Assembly (NCBI RefSeq): GCF_913057115.1 | Contig: NZ_CAJXNN010000001.1 | Span: 150,441-214,440, forward strand | From: an uncultured Roseovarius sp. | Lineage (GTDB): Bacteria > Pseudomonadota > Alphaproteobacteria > Rhodobacterales > Rhodobacteraceae | DNA: 64,000 nucleotides | Reading direction: 5' to 3' | In this document: positions 8,286 through 16,423 of the stretch, piece by piece | How the letters are laid out: every line of letters begins with the position of its first letter | Position numbering within the stretch: position 1 is the stretch's first letter | Made by a program: the position numbers and the translations under genes | Notes under the pieces: generated by a model | What the model saw: only the letters and a program-made list of their open reading frames with translations | The model's database searches: none | What the model was told of the DNA's origin: nothing

Positions 8286-9251
8286 TCAGCCCCAGAGCGC
8301 CGCATCGGGCGGATGCACCCCGGCCTCATCAAATGTCAAAGCGTTGTCCCGGTCTTCGGCCAGAAGAAGCGGCCCGTCAAGGTCTGTGACCATGGCCCCC
8401 TGCGCCACCAATGTCGCAGGCGCCATCGCCAAAGAACTGCCCACCATGCAGCCCACCATCACCTTGTATCCTTCGGCCAAAGCGGCCTCGCGCAGGGCAA
8501 GCGCCTCGGTCAGCCCCCCGGTCTTGTCCAGCTTGATGTTGACCACATCATATTTGCCCTTGAGGTGCGGCAGGCTCTCGCGGTCATGGCAGGACTCGTC
8601 GGCACAAACCGGCACGGGCCGCTCCATCCCGATCAGGGCCTCGTCGTCCCCTGCGGGCAAGGGTTGCTCCACAAGGCTCACCCCCAACCGCACCAGATGC
8701 GGCGCCAGATCGGCGTAAACTTCCGCCGACCAGCCTTCATTGGCATCGACGATAATCCGCGCCTCGGGCGCGCCCGCGCGCACCGCTTCCAAGCGCGGCA
8801 TGTCATCCGGCGTGCCCAGCTTGATCTTGAGCAAGGGCCGATGCCCATGCTCCGCCGCCTGCGCGCGCATCGCCTCAGGCTCATCCAAAGACAGGGTATA
8901 GGCCGTCACCTCCGGCCCCGGCGCGGGTAACCCGGCCAAGTCCCAAACCCGCTTGCCCGCGCGCTTGGCCTCCAGATCCCACAGAGCGCAATCCACCGCA
9001 TTACGTGCGGCCCCAGCGGGCAACAAACCCTGCAACGCCGCCCGGTCAAAGACCTCGGGCAACCCTTCGATCTCTGCCGTCACACTGTCCAAGGTCTCGT
9101 CATACCGCGCATAGGGCACACATTCGCCCCAGCCCGTCACGCCATTGTCACTCACCCGAACGGTCAAAACCTCGGCCTGCGTGCGCGAGCCTCGGCTGAT
9201 GGTAAACACCTGCGCCAGCCGAAACACATCGCGCGTCACTGAAATATCCAT
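8286..9251 (-). CDS. dgcA: N-acetyl-D-glutamate racemase DgcA (dipeptide-epimerase-like enolase family)
   Basis: 321 residues, mandelate-racemase/muconate-lactonising subgroup. Visible catalytic elements are KIK (LLKIKLG) for the first base, DANEGW, EQPLP and ADES metal ligands, and KLDKTGG for the second lysine. Enzymes like this were long annotated as L-Ala-D/L-Glu epimerases. Next to a DUF1611 gene, the described marine-bacterial role is racemising N-acetyl-D-Glu made by DgcN. ATG 9251 is preferred; the in-frame extension to 9296 runs through a repeated intergenic sequence. Confidence 0.85.
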   Translation of the reverse strand: MDISVTRDVFRLAQVFTISRGSRTQAEVLTVRVSDNGVTGWGECVPYARYDETLDSVTAEIEGLPEVFDRAALQGLLPAGAARNAVDCALWDLEAKRAGKRVWDLAGLPAPGPEVTAYTLSLDEPEAMRAQAAEHGHRPLLKIKLGTPDDMPRLEAVRAGAPEARIIVDANEGWSAEVYADLAPHLVRLGVSLVEQPLPAGDDEALIGMERPVPVCADESCHDRESLPHLKGKYDVVNIKLDKTGGLTEALALREAALAEGYKVMVGCMVGSSLAMAPATLVAQGAMVTDLDGPLLLAEDRDNALTFDEAGVHPPDAALWG

Positions 9252-9273
9252 GCCCCTGCCCTTTCTTCTTGGC

Positions 9274-9294
9274 CAAAATACTCCCGCCGGAGGC
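9274..9294 (-). repeat. Intra-operon repeat GCCTCCGGCGGGAGTATTTT, copy 1
   Basis: On the minus strand this lies between the dgcN stop and the dgcA start. The same 20 bases, followed by a similar purine-rich GAAAGGG ribosome-site tail, recur at 50164-50185 between dnaN and recF. The centre can form a short CTCC/GGAG hairpin. Confidence 0.75.
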
Positions 9295-9326
9295 ATCCGA
9301 CGGCAACCAATAGCACCAAGGTCAGA

Positions 9327-10334
9327 TCACAGGGCAGCCAGCGCATCCACCAGTTTGCCCGACCCAAAGCGATAGGGGTCGGTGGCCGGCAGGCCCATGC
9401 GCTCCTCGACCTCGGCCAAATAGGCCTTGGCCTCATCCTCGCCCATATGTTGGGTGTTCACCGAAACCCCAACCACTTCACAACCCGGGTTGGCAATCCG
9501 TGCCAAGGGCAGCGCGGTGTCGCGCAGCTCTTCCAGCGTGGGCAGGGTGTAATCGGGCAGGCCCCGCATATGCGCGCGCGTCGGCTCATGGCACAGGATC
9601 AGCGCATCGGGCTGACCGCCATGAATAAGCGCCATGGTCACGCCCGAGAACGAGACATGAAACAGGCTCCCTTGCCCTTCGATCAAGTCCCAGTGATCCT
9701 CGTCATTGTCCGGGCTTAGCCATTCGACCGAGCCGGCCATGAAATCGGCAATCACCGCGTCCAACGGCACACCATCCCCGGTGATCAAAATGCCCGTCTG
9801 CCCGGTGGCGCGGAAGGTGGCCTTCATGCCGCGCTCCTTCATGTCGCGCTCCATCGCCATGGCGGTATACATCTTGCCCACCGAACAATCGGTCCCCACT
9901 GGCAGGCACCGCTTGCCGCGCCGCTTCTTGCCATCGGCAATCGGGTACTCCACTTCCGGCACCCGCACGTCATGCAAAGAGCGGCCCGTCGCCTCGGCCA
10001 CCGCCACAAGGTCCGGCTCGTCGCGCAACAGGTTGTGCAGGCCCGCGGCAAGGTCAAAGCCTTCCTCCAGCGCGGTGACCAGAACCTTCTTCCACTCCTT
10101 GGAAATCACACCGCCCCGGTTGGCCACGCCAATCACCAGCGTCTTGGCCCCCGCGGCCTTGGCCTCGGCCAAGGTCATATCCGTCAAGCCCAGATCGGCG
10201 CCACAGCCCTCAAGCCGCAACTGCCCCACGGCATTCTCGGGTCGCCAATCCCGGATACCGATGGCCACTTTAGCGGCCAGCATATCGGGCGCATCACCCA
10301 AGAACAGCAGATAAGGGGTCTCGATCATCGACAT
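9327..10334 (-). CDS. dgcN: D-glutamate N-acetyltransferase DgcN (DUF1611 family)
   Basis: 335 residues. DUF1611 proteins have an N-terminal Rossmann-like part and a C-terminal P-loop domain; here the loop is GTDCSVGKM near residues 146-154. The family member DgcN acetylates D-glutamate, feeding DgcA. ATG 10334 is preceded by AGAGG at proper spacing. It heads the operon dgcN-dgcA-transaminase on the minus strand. A TTTGC-GAT-GCAAA palindrome at 10374-10386 lies about 40 bp upstream and could be an operator. Confidence 0.85.
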   Translation of the reverse strand: MSMIETPYLLFLGDAPDMLAAKVAIGIRDWRPENAVGQLRLEGCGADLGLTDMTLAEAKAAGAKTLVIGVANRGGVISKEWKKVLVTALEEGFDLAAGLHNLLRDEPDLVAVAEATGRSLHDVRVPEVEYPIADGKKRRGKRCLPVGTDCSVGKMYTAMAMERDMKERGMKATFRATGQTGILITGDGVPLDAVIADFMAGSVEWLSPDNDEDHWDLIEGQGSLFHVSFSGVTMALIHGGQPDALILCHEPTRAHMRGLPDYTLPTLEELRDTALPLARIANPGCEVVGVSVNTQHMGEDEAKAYLAEVEERMGLPATDPYRFGSGKLVDALAAL

Positions 10335-10373
10335 GGCAGCACCTCTCGCAGGGGAATCAATGTTTCATGGCAG

Positions 10374-10386
10374 TTTGCGATGCAAA
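10374..10386. promoter_or_regulatory. Candidate operator upstream of dgcN
   Basis: Inverted repeat TTTGC-GAT-GCAAA, 40 bp before the dgcN start in the 121-bp gap after the MFS gene. The symmetry suggests a dimeric regulator, but no regulator gene is adjacent and a chance match is possible. Confidence 0.25.
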
Positions 10387-10455
10387 TGCTGCGAAATCCT
10401 ACGGAAATCCCACACAGGCGCAAGAATGGCGCAAATATCTGCTAAAAGTTTTGGC

Positions 10456-11697
10456 TCATTGCGAAGTTTCTTCCATTTCTTCGGCCAAAACCTCGGCTTG
10501 CAACATCCCCGGTTGCGCCATGCCGATCACACCAGTCGGCACCACCTCGCCGGTTTCTTCCGGCGCCTCGCTGCGCACACGCCGCGCCAGCGCAATCAGG
10601 GCCACAACAAGCCCAACCGCCACCACGACCATGGGCAAGCCCTTGCCGCCCGCCATGGGCACCACGTTCGGCCCGATCAGGATGCCTGCCACCTGCCCAA
10701 GCTGCATCAAAAACGCCATCGTGCCGCTGGCTGGCACGATCTGCCCGGCACTCAACTGGTCATTGGCGTGGGCGGCAAGAATCGAATAAACCGGCAGGGT
10801 CGCCGCCCCGATCACGGCAAAACCCACCACGATATGCCCCGGCGCGCTGTCCAAAACCATCCACATGGCCGCCAAGGCACTCACCCCGGCAAGGCCGATC
10901 ACCACGTAACGTCGGTCCATCTGGTCCGAGATCCAACCCACCGGGTACTGCACCACCGCCGCCGCGATCATCGCCACCACCAAAACGCCCGAGGCCTGTG
11001 CCTCACTGAAGCCCGCCTGCAAAGCGTAAAGCGGCAAGGCGATGAACCACGCCGAAACCCCCGTCGCCATCACCACGATGCCCAACACCGCCACCGGCGA
11101 AACCTTGTAAAGCCGCTTCACCGGCATCCTGTCGGGCACCGTGTAATCCGGTGCGCGCACGCCCGACAAAAGCAGCGGCACAATCGCCACCGACAACAGG
11201 ATCGACGACAACCCAAACAACAGCGTCCCCGACGGGTCGGGAATACCCACCATGGCCGTCCCTAGGGCCGGACCCGCCGATTGAATGATGAAATAGACCG
11301 ACAAGACCTGCGCCCGGATGCGGTTCTCCGCCTTGGCGTTCAGCCAAGACTCGCTAATCACGTAAAGCCCCGGAAAACAGAACCCCGCCAAAAGGCGCAT
11401 CGCGCTCCAACTGTAAGGGTCACTGGTCAGAAGGTGGGCAATCGCCGCCACCGACACCATCGAGGCCAGCGCCGAAAACACCCGGATATGCCCCACCTTC
11501 TCGATCAACCTTGGCGTCAGGATGGTGCCCGCCAAGGCCCCCAATGGGTAACAGGCCTGCATGATCGAAATCGACAATTCGGAAAAGCCAAGGGTGCTGG
11601 CCCGGATCGTCAACAGCGTCACCAACAGCCCGTTGGCCACCATCAGCATCAGCATCCCCAGAAACAGGGGCCAATTGTCAATCAAAGCACGTCGCAT
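10456..11697 (-). CDS. MFS transporter (YcaD-like)
   Basis: 413 residues with about twelve membrane helices. The N-terminal segment FLGMLMLMVANGLLVTLLTIRAS and the IRAQVLSVYFIIQSAGPALG segment resemble the YcaD/YfkF-like subgroup of the major facilitator superfamily. The substrate is unknown; its position upstream of dgcN on the same strand allows a role in amino-acid transport, but the 121-bp gap argues for separate promoters. The start is uncertain: ATG 11697 begins just before the first helix, whereas an in-frame ATG at 11760 and a longer frame to 11841 add a basic, non-helical tail. The C-terminus is acidic. Confidence 0.75.
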   Translation of the reverse strand: MRRALIDNWPLFLGMLMLMVANGLLVTLLTIRASTLGFSELSISIMQACYPLGALAGTILTPRLIEKVGHIRVFSALASMVSVAAIAHLLTSDPYSWSAMRLLAGFCFPGLYVISESWLNAKAENRIRAQVLSVYFIIQSAGPALGTAMVGIPDPSGTLLFGLSSILLSVAIVPLLLSGVRAPDYTVPDRMPVKRLYKVSPVAVLGIVVMATGVSAWFIALPLYALQAGFSEAQASGVLVVAMIAAAVVQYPVGWISDQMDRRYVVIGLAGVSALAAMWMVLDSAPGHIVVGFAVIGAATLPVYSILAAHANDQLSAGQIVPASGTMAFLMQLGQVAGILIGPNVVPMAGGKGLPMVVVAVGLVVALIALARRVRSEAPEETGEVVPTGVIGMAQPGMLQAEVLAEEMEETSQ

Positions 11698-12035
11698 ACC
11701 CCATGGCTGCCACGCTTGGAAAGGCCGCGCGCTTCTGTTCCCGACGAAAAATGGTCGCATCGAAACCAGTTTGCGCAAAGAAGGCCGCAAGGCCTGATGA
11801 GCGCGCGGCCTGTTAATCCGCTGCACTGCCGCATTCGGCACCGACGGAATACCGACGCAATACCGACGTTTTGCCGACCGGGGTTCTTTCGTGATTTCAG
11901 GGCGTTAACCGCGATTCGGCACAGAGTGCCAACTGACACGATGCTGCACTGCGTCACAAAACCGGGTTGCAGGTAGGTATGCAATTATATACCGCTGACG
12001 CGACCGTTCTTGAAACTTTTGAAAAGGTGTCCGAG
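11698..12035. other. Non-coding gap between MFS and mcl1 (divergent promoters)
   Basis: 338 bp between divergent starts. It contains a tandem AATACCGACG repeat near 11851-11870, two ATTCGGCAC copies, and the inverted repeat GGCAC-AGA-GTGCC at 11918-11930, which could be a regulator site for mcl1. In-frame extensions of both flanking genes run into it, but they show no conserved residues. Confidence 0.4.
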
Positions 12036-12995
12036 ATGAGCTTCCGCCTCCAACCCCCCGCCCCCGCACGCCCCAACCGCTGTCAGTTGTTCGGCCCGGG
12101 CTCGAACACCAAGCTGTTCGAGAAAATGGCCGCCAGCGCCGCCGATGTGATCAACATCGACCTCGAAGATTCCGTCGCCCCTTCCGACAAGGACGTGGCC
12201 CGCGAAAACACCATTCAGGCCATCAACGATGTCGACTGGGGCAACAAGTACCTCAGCGTCCGGATCAACGGCCTCGATACCCCGTTCTGGTACCGCGATG
12301 TGGTTGACCTGCTTGAAAAAGCTGGCGACCGCCTTGATCAGATCATGATCCCCAAAGCCGGCTGCGCCGAAGACATTTATGCCGTCGACGCACTGGTGAC
12401 CGCGATTGAGGCCGCAAAAGGCCGCTCCAAGCGGATCAGCTTCGAGGCGATCATCGAATCCGCCGCTGGCATTGCCCACGTCGAAGCCATCGCCGCCGCC
12501 AGCCCCCGGATGCAGGCCTTGAGCCTCGGTGCGGCGGATTTCGCCGCCTCCATGGGCATGTCCACTACTGGAATCGGCGGCACGCAGGAAAACTACTACA
12601 TGATCCGCGAGGGCGAGAAATACTGGTCCGACCCGTGGCACTGGGCGCAAACCGCCATCGTCGCCGCCTGCCGCACCCATGGACTGCTACCGGTCGATGG
12701 CCCTTTCGGCGACTTCTCGGACGATGACGGTTTCCGCGCCCAGGCGCTGCGCTCCGCCACCCTCGGAATGGTTGGCAAATGGGCCATCCACCCCAAGCAG
12801 ATCGCCCTTGCGAACGAGGTCTTCACCCCCACCACCGAGGCCGTGCAAGAGGCTCGCGAAATCCTGCAAGCCATGGAAGAGGCCAAGGCCCGTGGCGAAG
12901 GGGCAACCACCTACAAAGGCCGCCTTGTCGATATCGCCTCGATCAAGCAGGCCGAGGTGATCGTCAAACAGGCCGAGATGATAGAGGCCATGTAA
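12036..12995 (+). CDS. mcl1: L-malyl-CoA / beta-methylmalyl-CoA lyase
   Basis: 319 residues, CitE-like TIM barrel that cleaves beta-methylmalyl-CoA to glyoxylate and propionyl-CoA, and malyl-CoA to glyoxylate and acetyl-CoA, in the ethylmalonyl-CoA pathway. The sequence is very close to the Rhodobacter enzyme as I recall it: MSFRLQPPAPARPNRCQLFG, NIDLEDSVAP, RINGLDTPFWYRD and GKWAIHPKQ, with CoA- and Mg-binding residues in the EDSV and IIESAAG segments. ATG 12036 matches the family N-terminus; an in-frame ATG at 11967 adds an unrelated peptide. A strong terminator follows. Confidence 0.95.
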   Translation: MSFRLQPPAPARPNRCQLFGPGSNTKLFEKMAASAADVINIDLEDSVAPSDKDVARENTIQAINDVDWGNKYLSVRINGLDTPFWYRDVVDLLEKAGDRLDQIMIPKAGCAEDIYAVDALVTAIEAAKGRSKRISFEAIIESAAGIAHVEAIAAASPRMQALSLGAADFAASMGMSTTGIGGTQENYYMIREGEKYWSDPWHWAQTAIVAACRTHGLLPVDGPFGDFSDDDGFRAQALRSATLGMVGKWAIHPKQIALANEVFTPTTEAVQEAREILQAMEEAKARGEGATTYKGRLVDIASIKQAEVIVKQAEMIEAM

Positions 12996-13015
12996 GCCGC
13001 TGCAATAGCACATGA

Positions 13016-13049
13016 AAAACCCCGGCGGCCCAAGGCTCACCGGGGTTTT
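13016..13049. terminator. Rho-independent terminator after mcl1
   Basis: Perfect 10-bp stem AAAACCCCGG (13016-13025) and CCGGGGTTTT (13040-13049), 14-base loop, then a T-rich tail (TTTTCTTTTCTCT) on the plus strand. It lies between convergent genes and may serve both. Confidence 0.85.
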
Positions 13050-13068
13050 CTTTTCTCTATCGCCCAGA

Positions 13069-13728
13069 TCAAGCCGCCGTCGGCAGGATCACGATCTCGA
13101 CCCGGCGGTTCTGGCGCTTGCCTTCCTCGGTCAGGTTGGAGGCCACCGGCTGGTTCTCACCCCTGCCATAAGTCTGGATGCGCTCAAAGGCCACACCACC
13201 ATCCATCAGCACATCCGCCACGGCATTCGCCCGCCGCTCGGAAAGCGCTTGGTTATAGTTGGCCGAGCCCGTGTTGTCGGTATGGCCAACCACCTGCACC
13301 GTAGAATCCGGATAAGACCGCAGATTATCCGCCACCGTCAGCAGATCAGACCGCAGCCCCGGATAAACCGTGGAGCTGTCCACGTCGAACAGGATATCCT
13401 GCGGCATGGTGACGATCAGGCGGTCACCCGTGTTGGTGATCTGCACATCGTCGTTGTCCAACTGTTGGCGCAGCTCGGCCTCTTGCCGGTCCAGCGCATT
13501 GCCGACGGCCGCGCCACCCGCAGCGCCCACAGCGCCACCAATCACCGCGCCCTTGGCCTTGTCATCGCTGACCAAGGCGCCAAGCCCTGCCCCGATCACA
13601 CCACCAAGCACCGCACCACCTTTCGTGTTCTGGCGCGGATCGTCGCCCACCCGCGCCGGATCAGTACAAGCCGTCACCGCCAGAAGGGACAGACCCGAAA
13701 GGGCCAGAATAGTCTTTTTCGCTCGCAT
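13069..13728 (-). CDS. OmpA-family outer-membrane lipoprotein with glycine-zipper region
   Basis: 219 residues. Signal peptide with lipobox VTAC near residues 19-22, then a glycine-rich zipper (GGAVLGGVIGAGLGALV and GAVIGGAVGAAGGAAVG), then an OmpA C-terminal peptidoglycan-binding domain with ILFDVDSSTVYPG, GHTDNTGS and the LSERRANAVADVL and RRVEIVILP blocks. This is the YiaD-like architecture: outer-membrane anchor plus cell-wall contact. ATG 13728 begins a proper signal peptide; the longer frame to 13803 does not. Confidence 0.9.
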   Translation of the reverse strand: MRAKKTILALSGLSLLAVTACTDPARVGDDPRQNTKGGAVLGGVIGAGLGALVSDDKAKGAVIGGAVGAAGGAAVGNALDRQEAELRQQLDNDDVQITNTGDRLIVTMPQDILFDVDSSTVYPGLRSDLLTVADNLRSYPDSTVQVVGHTDNTGSANYNQALSERRANAVADVLMDGGVAFERIQTYGRGENQPVASNLTEEGKRQNRRVEIVILPTAA

Positions 13729-13851
13729 CGTATTTGCCTCGTGAAATGATGCCCAAACGCTCGGGCTTAAGGGCAAAATAAGCAACCGCCGCGCATTCCC
13801 CAAGCTGAATCAACGGGGAAATCGGCGGCATTTCGCGCATACTGACCCGGC

Positions 13852-14691
13852 CTAGGCCTCAGCCCGGGCACTTTCCCAAGCCAATATGGCCCGTTTGACC
13901 GGCAAACCCCAATGATAGCCGCCCAAGGCCCCCGACTTGCGCAGGGCCCGGTGGCACGGGATCAGGAAGCTGACCGGATTGCGCCCAACGGCGGTGCCCA
14001 CGGCGCGCACAGCGCGCGGGTTGCCGATAGCCTGCGCGATATCGGAGTAGGTGGTCACATGCCCCGATGGGATTTGCAGCAAGGCTTCCCACACCTTGAT
14101 CTGGAAGGGCGCACCGATCATGTGCAGCACCGCTTCGCCGCGGCCCGCAAAGGCGGCCTCGACCCATGGGGCAATTGCCTCGGGCAGCTCTTCGAACCGC
14201 GCCCCGGGCCAGCGTCCGGACATATCCTCCCATGTCCAATCGCGGCCGAATTCGCCCGTAAAGGCAAGGCCACACAACCCGCGATCTGTCCCCATGGCCA
14301 ATGCCTCGCCAAAAGGACTGTCGAACCAACCATAGCGAATGGTCAGGCCCGCACCGCCCCGGGCATACTCGCCGGGGCTCATCGCCTCCCACCGCAGGAA
14401 CAGGTCATGCAATCGCCCGGTCCCCGACAGCCCCGCCTCATGCGCCGCCTCGAGAACCGTGTGCCGTTCGGCCAACAACGCCTTGGCATGACCAAGCCGC
14501 AGATATTGCTGATACCGCTTGGGCGAAACACCCACCCAAGCCGAAAACACCCGCTGGAAATGCGCCGGGCTCATATCCATCCGTGCCGACAACGCCTCAA
14601 GCGACAGCGGCGCCTCCGCCTCATCCATCAGATCAAGCGCCCGGCGCATGACGTTATAATGATAGGTTTGCTCTGATCCAGCTTCTGACAT
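13852..14691 (-). CDS. AraC-type regulator fused to O6-alkylguanine-DNA alkyltransferase (Ada-like, no N-terminal zinc domain)
   Basis: 279 residues. Residues about 15-110 form an AraC helix-turn-helix pair (LSLEALSARMDMSPAHFQRVFSAWVGVSP); residues about 115-275 form the alkyltransferase with the acceptor-cysteine motif IPCHRAL. It repairs O6-methylguanine by suicidal transfer to cysteine. The four-cysteine AdaA domain, which senses methylphosphotriesters in E. coli Ada, is absent, so the usual activation signal is missing. Divergent from nth, so two DNA-repair genes may share a control region. Confidence 0.88.
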   Translation of the reverse strand: MSEAGSEQTYHYNVMRRALDLMDEAEAPLSLEALSARMDMSPAHFQRVFSAWVGVSPKRYQQYLRLGHAKALLAERHTVLEAAHEAGLSGTGRLHDLFLRWEAMSPGEYARGGAGLTIRYGWFDSPFGEALAMGTDRGLCGLAFTGEFGRDWTWEDMSGRWPGARFEELPEAIAPWVEAAFAGRGEAVLHMIGAPFQIKVWEALLQIPSGHVTTYSDIAQAIGNPRAVRAVGTAVGRNPVSFLIPCHRALRKSGALGGYHWGLPVKRAILAWESARAEA

Positions 14692-14791
14692 CGCGGGTCC
14701 TCATGTCTGTTGACCATCAGATTAAGCGCCCCACGCCCCCACTGCGACCCGAATGTTGCGCATCCTCACCTTTCGGGGCATATGGGTCGCC

Positions 14792-15436
14792 ATGGCAAAG
14801 CAGCTTGATTACCACACGATCCGCGAGATCTTCACCCGCTTTCACGCGGCCGAACCCGAACCCAAAGGCGAGTTGGAGCACGTCAACGCCTATACGCTTG
14901 TCGTGGCCGTTGCCCTATCGGCACAGGCCACCGATGCTGGCGTCAACCGCGCCACGCGCGAGCTGTTCAAAGTCGCTGATACCCCGCAGAAAATGCTGGA
15001 TTTGGGCGAGGACGGCCTGATCGAGCATATCAAAACCATCGGCCTTTACCGCAACAAGGCCAAGAACGTGATGAAGCTGTCGAGGATCCTTGTCGAGGAA
15101 TACGACGGCATCGTTCCCAACTCTCGCGCCGCCCTGCAATCGCTTCCCGGCGTCGGCCGGAAAACCGCCAATGTGGTGCTGAACATGTGGTGGCACTACC
15201 CGGCGCAGGCAGTCGATACCCATATCTTCCGCGTCGGCAACCGCACCGGCATCTGCCCCGGCAAGAACGTCGATGCGGTGGAACGCGCCATCGAAGACAA
15301 TGTGCCGGTGGATTTCCAACAACACGCCCACCATTGGCTTATCCTGCACGGGCGCTATCACTGTAAGGCCCGCAAACCGATGTGCCCTACCTGCATCATC
15401 CGCGAGTTCTGCCAATTCGAGGAAAAAACCATATGA
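14792..15436 (+). CDS. nth: Endonuclease III (DNA glycosylase/AP lyase)
   Basis: 214 residues. Removes oxidised pyrimidines and cleaves at the abasic site. The helix-hairpin-helix LPGVGRKTANVV carries the catalytic lysine, AVDTHIFRV the catalytic aspartate, and the C-terminus holds the 4Fe-4S cysteines in C-x6-C-x2-C-x5-C spacing (last part MCPTCIIREFC). ATG 14792 (MAKQLDYHTI) is the usual family start; upstream in-frame ATG 14753 adds an unlikely tail. The stop overlaps the next gene (ATGA, 15433-15436). Confidence 0.95.
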   Translation: MAKQLDYHTIREIFTRFHAAEPEPKGELEHVNAYTLVVAVALSAQATDAGVNRATRELFKVADTPQKMLDLGEDGLIEHIKTIGLYRNKAKNVMKLSRILVEEYDGIVPNSRAALQSLPGVGRKTANVVLNMWWHYPAQAVDTHIFRVGNRTGICPGKNVDAVERAIEDNVPVDFQQHAHHWLILHGRYHCKARKPMCPTCIIREFCQFEEKTI

Positions 15437-16419
15437 CGAAATACCAAGCCGTCGGCATCGGCAACGCCGTGGTCGACGTGATCTCCCAAGCCGACGACCA
15501 TTTCCTGACCCGCATGGGTATCGACAAGGGCGTCATGCAATTGGTCGAACAAGAACGCGGTGAGTTCCTGTTCGACCAAATGCAAGACCGCACCCAGATG
15601 CCCGGCGGCTCGGTCGCCAATACCATCGCGGGGCTGGGGGCCTTGGGCCTTAAAACAGGCTTTATCGGCCGCGTGCATGATGATGAACTGGGTCATTACT
15701 ACGCCAATGCCATGACCGACGAGGGTATTGATTTTGTCAATTCGCCCGTGCCCAACGGCGAACTGCCCACCTCGCGCTGCATGATCTTCGTGTCGCCCGA
15801 TGGCGAACGCTCGATGAACACCTACCTCGGTATTTCGTCAGAGCTTGGCCCGGATGACGTCGACGATGATGTGGCCGGTGCGGCGGAACTGCTGTTCCTC
15901 GAAGGCTACCTCTTCGACAAACCCAAGGGCAAAGACGCCTTCCAAGCCGCCGCGCGTGCCTGCCGCGCAGGTGGCGGCAAAGCGGGGATTTCCCTGTCTG
16001 ACCCCTTCTGCGTTGATCGCCATCGCGGCGATTTCCGCAAGCTGCTAGGCGAGCTGGATTTCGTCTTGGGCAACGAACACGAATGGAAATCGCTCTTTGA
16101 AACCGATGATCTGGGCGCAGCACTCGAACAAGCCGCCAGCGAAAGCGGCCTCATCGTCTGCACGCGGTCTGGCCACGACGTGGTGATCACCGAAGGTGAC
16201 GACAGTATCAGTGTCCCGGTCAGCCCCATCGCCCCGCTCGACACCACCGGCGCGGGCGATCAATTCGCCGCCGGGTTCCTGTTTGGCATGGCCAGCGGCG
16301 CGCCATTGGACGTAGCCGGGCGCATGGGCTGCATCGCCGCGGGTGAGGTCATCACCCACTACGGCGCAAGGCCACAAGCGGATGTGAAGGCACTTTTTGC
16401 CGCCGAAGGCCTGATCTGA
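15433..16419 (+). CDS. PfkB-family carbohydrate/adenosine kinase
   Basis: 328 residues, ribokinase-like fold. The N-terminal GIGNAVVDVI, the substrate-site GGSVANTIAGLGALG and the C-terminal anion-hole/catalytic-base motif DTTGAGDQFAAGFL are typical. The best match by recall is the adenosine-kinase-type group found in Rhodobacterales, which would phosphorylate adenosine or a related nucleoside or sugar. Translationally coupled to nth by an ATGA overlap. Substrate assignment is inference. Confidence 0.85.
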   Translation: MTKYQAVGIGNAVVDVISQADDHFLTRMGIDKGVMQLVEQERGEFLFDQMQDRTQMPGGSVANTIAGLGALGLKTGFIGRVHDDELGHYYANAMTDEGIDFVNSPVPNGELPTSRCMIFVSPDGERSMNTYLGISSELGPDDVDDDVAGAAELLFLEGYLFDKPKGKDAFQAAARACRAGGGKAGISLSDPFCVDRHRGDFRKLLGELDFVLGNEHEWKSLFETDDLGAALEQAASESGLIVCTRSGHDVVITEGDDSISVPVSPIAPLDTTGAGDQFAAGFLFGMASGAPLDVAGRMGCIAAGEVITHYGARPQADVKALFAAEGLI

Positions 16420-16423
16420 GGAC

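Noticed and set aside
11967-12035. N-terminal extension of malyl-CoA lyase by 23 residues
   Set aside because: The family N-terminus is MSFRLQP; the extra peptide is not conserved as far as I can tell.
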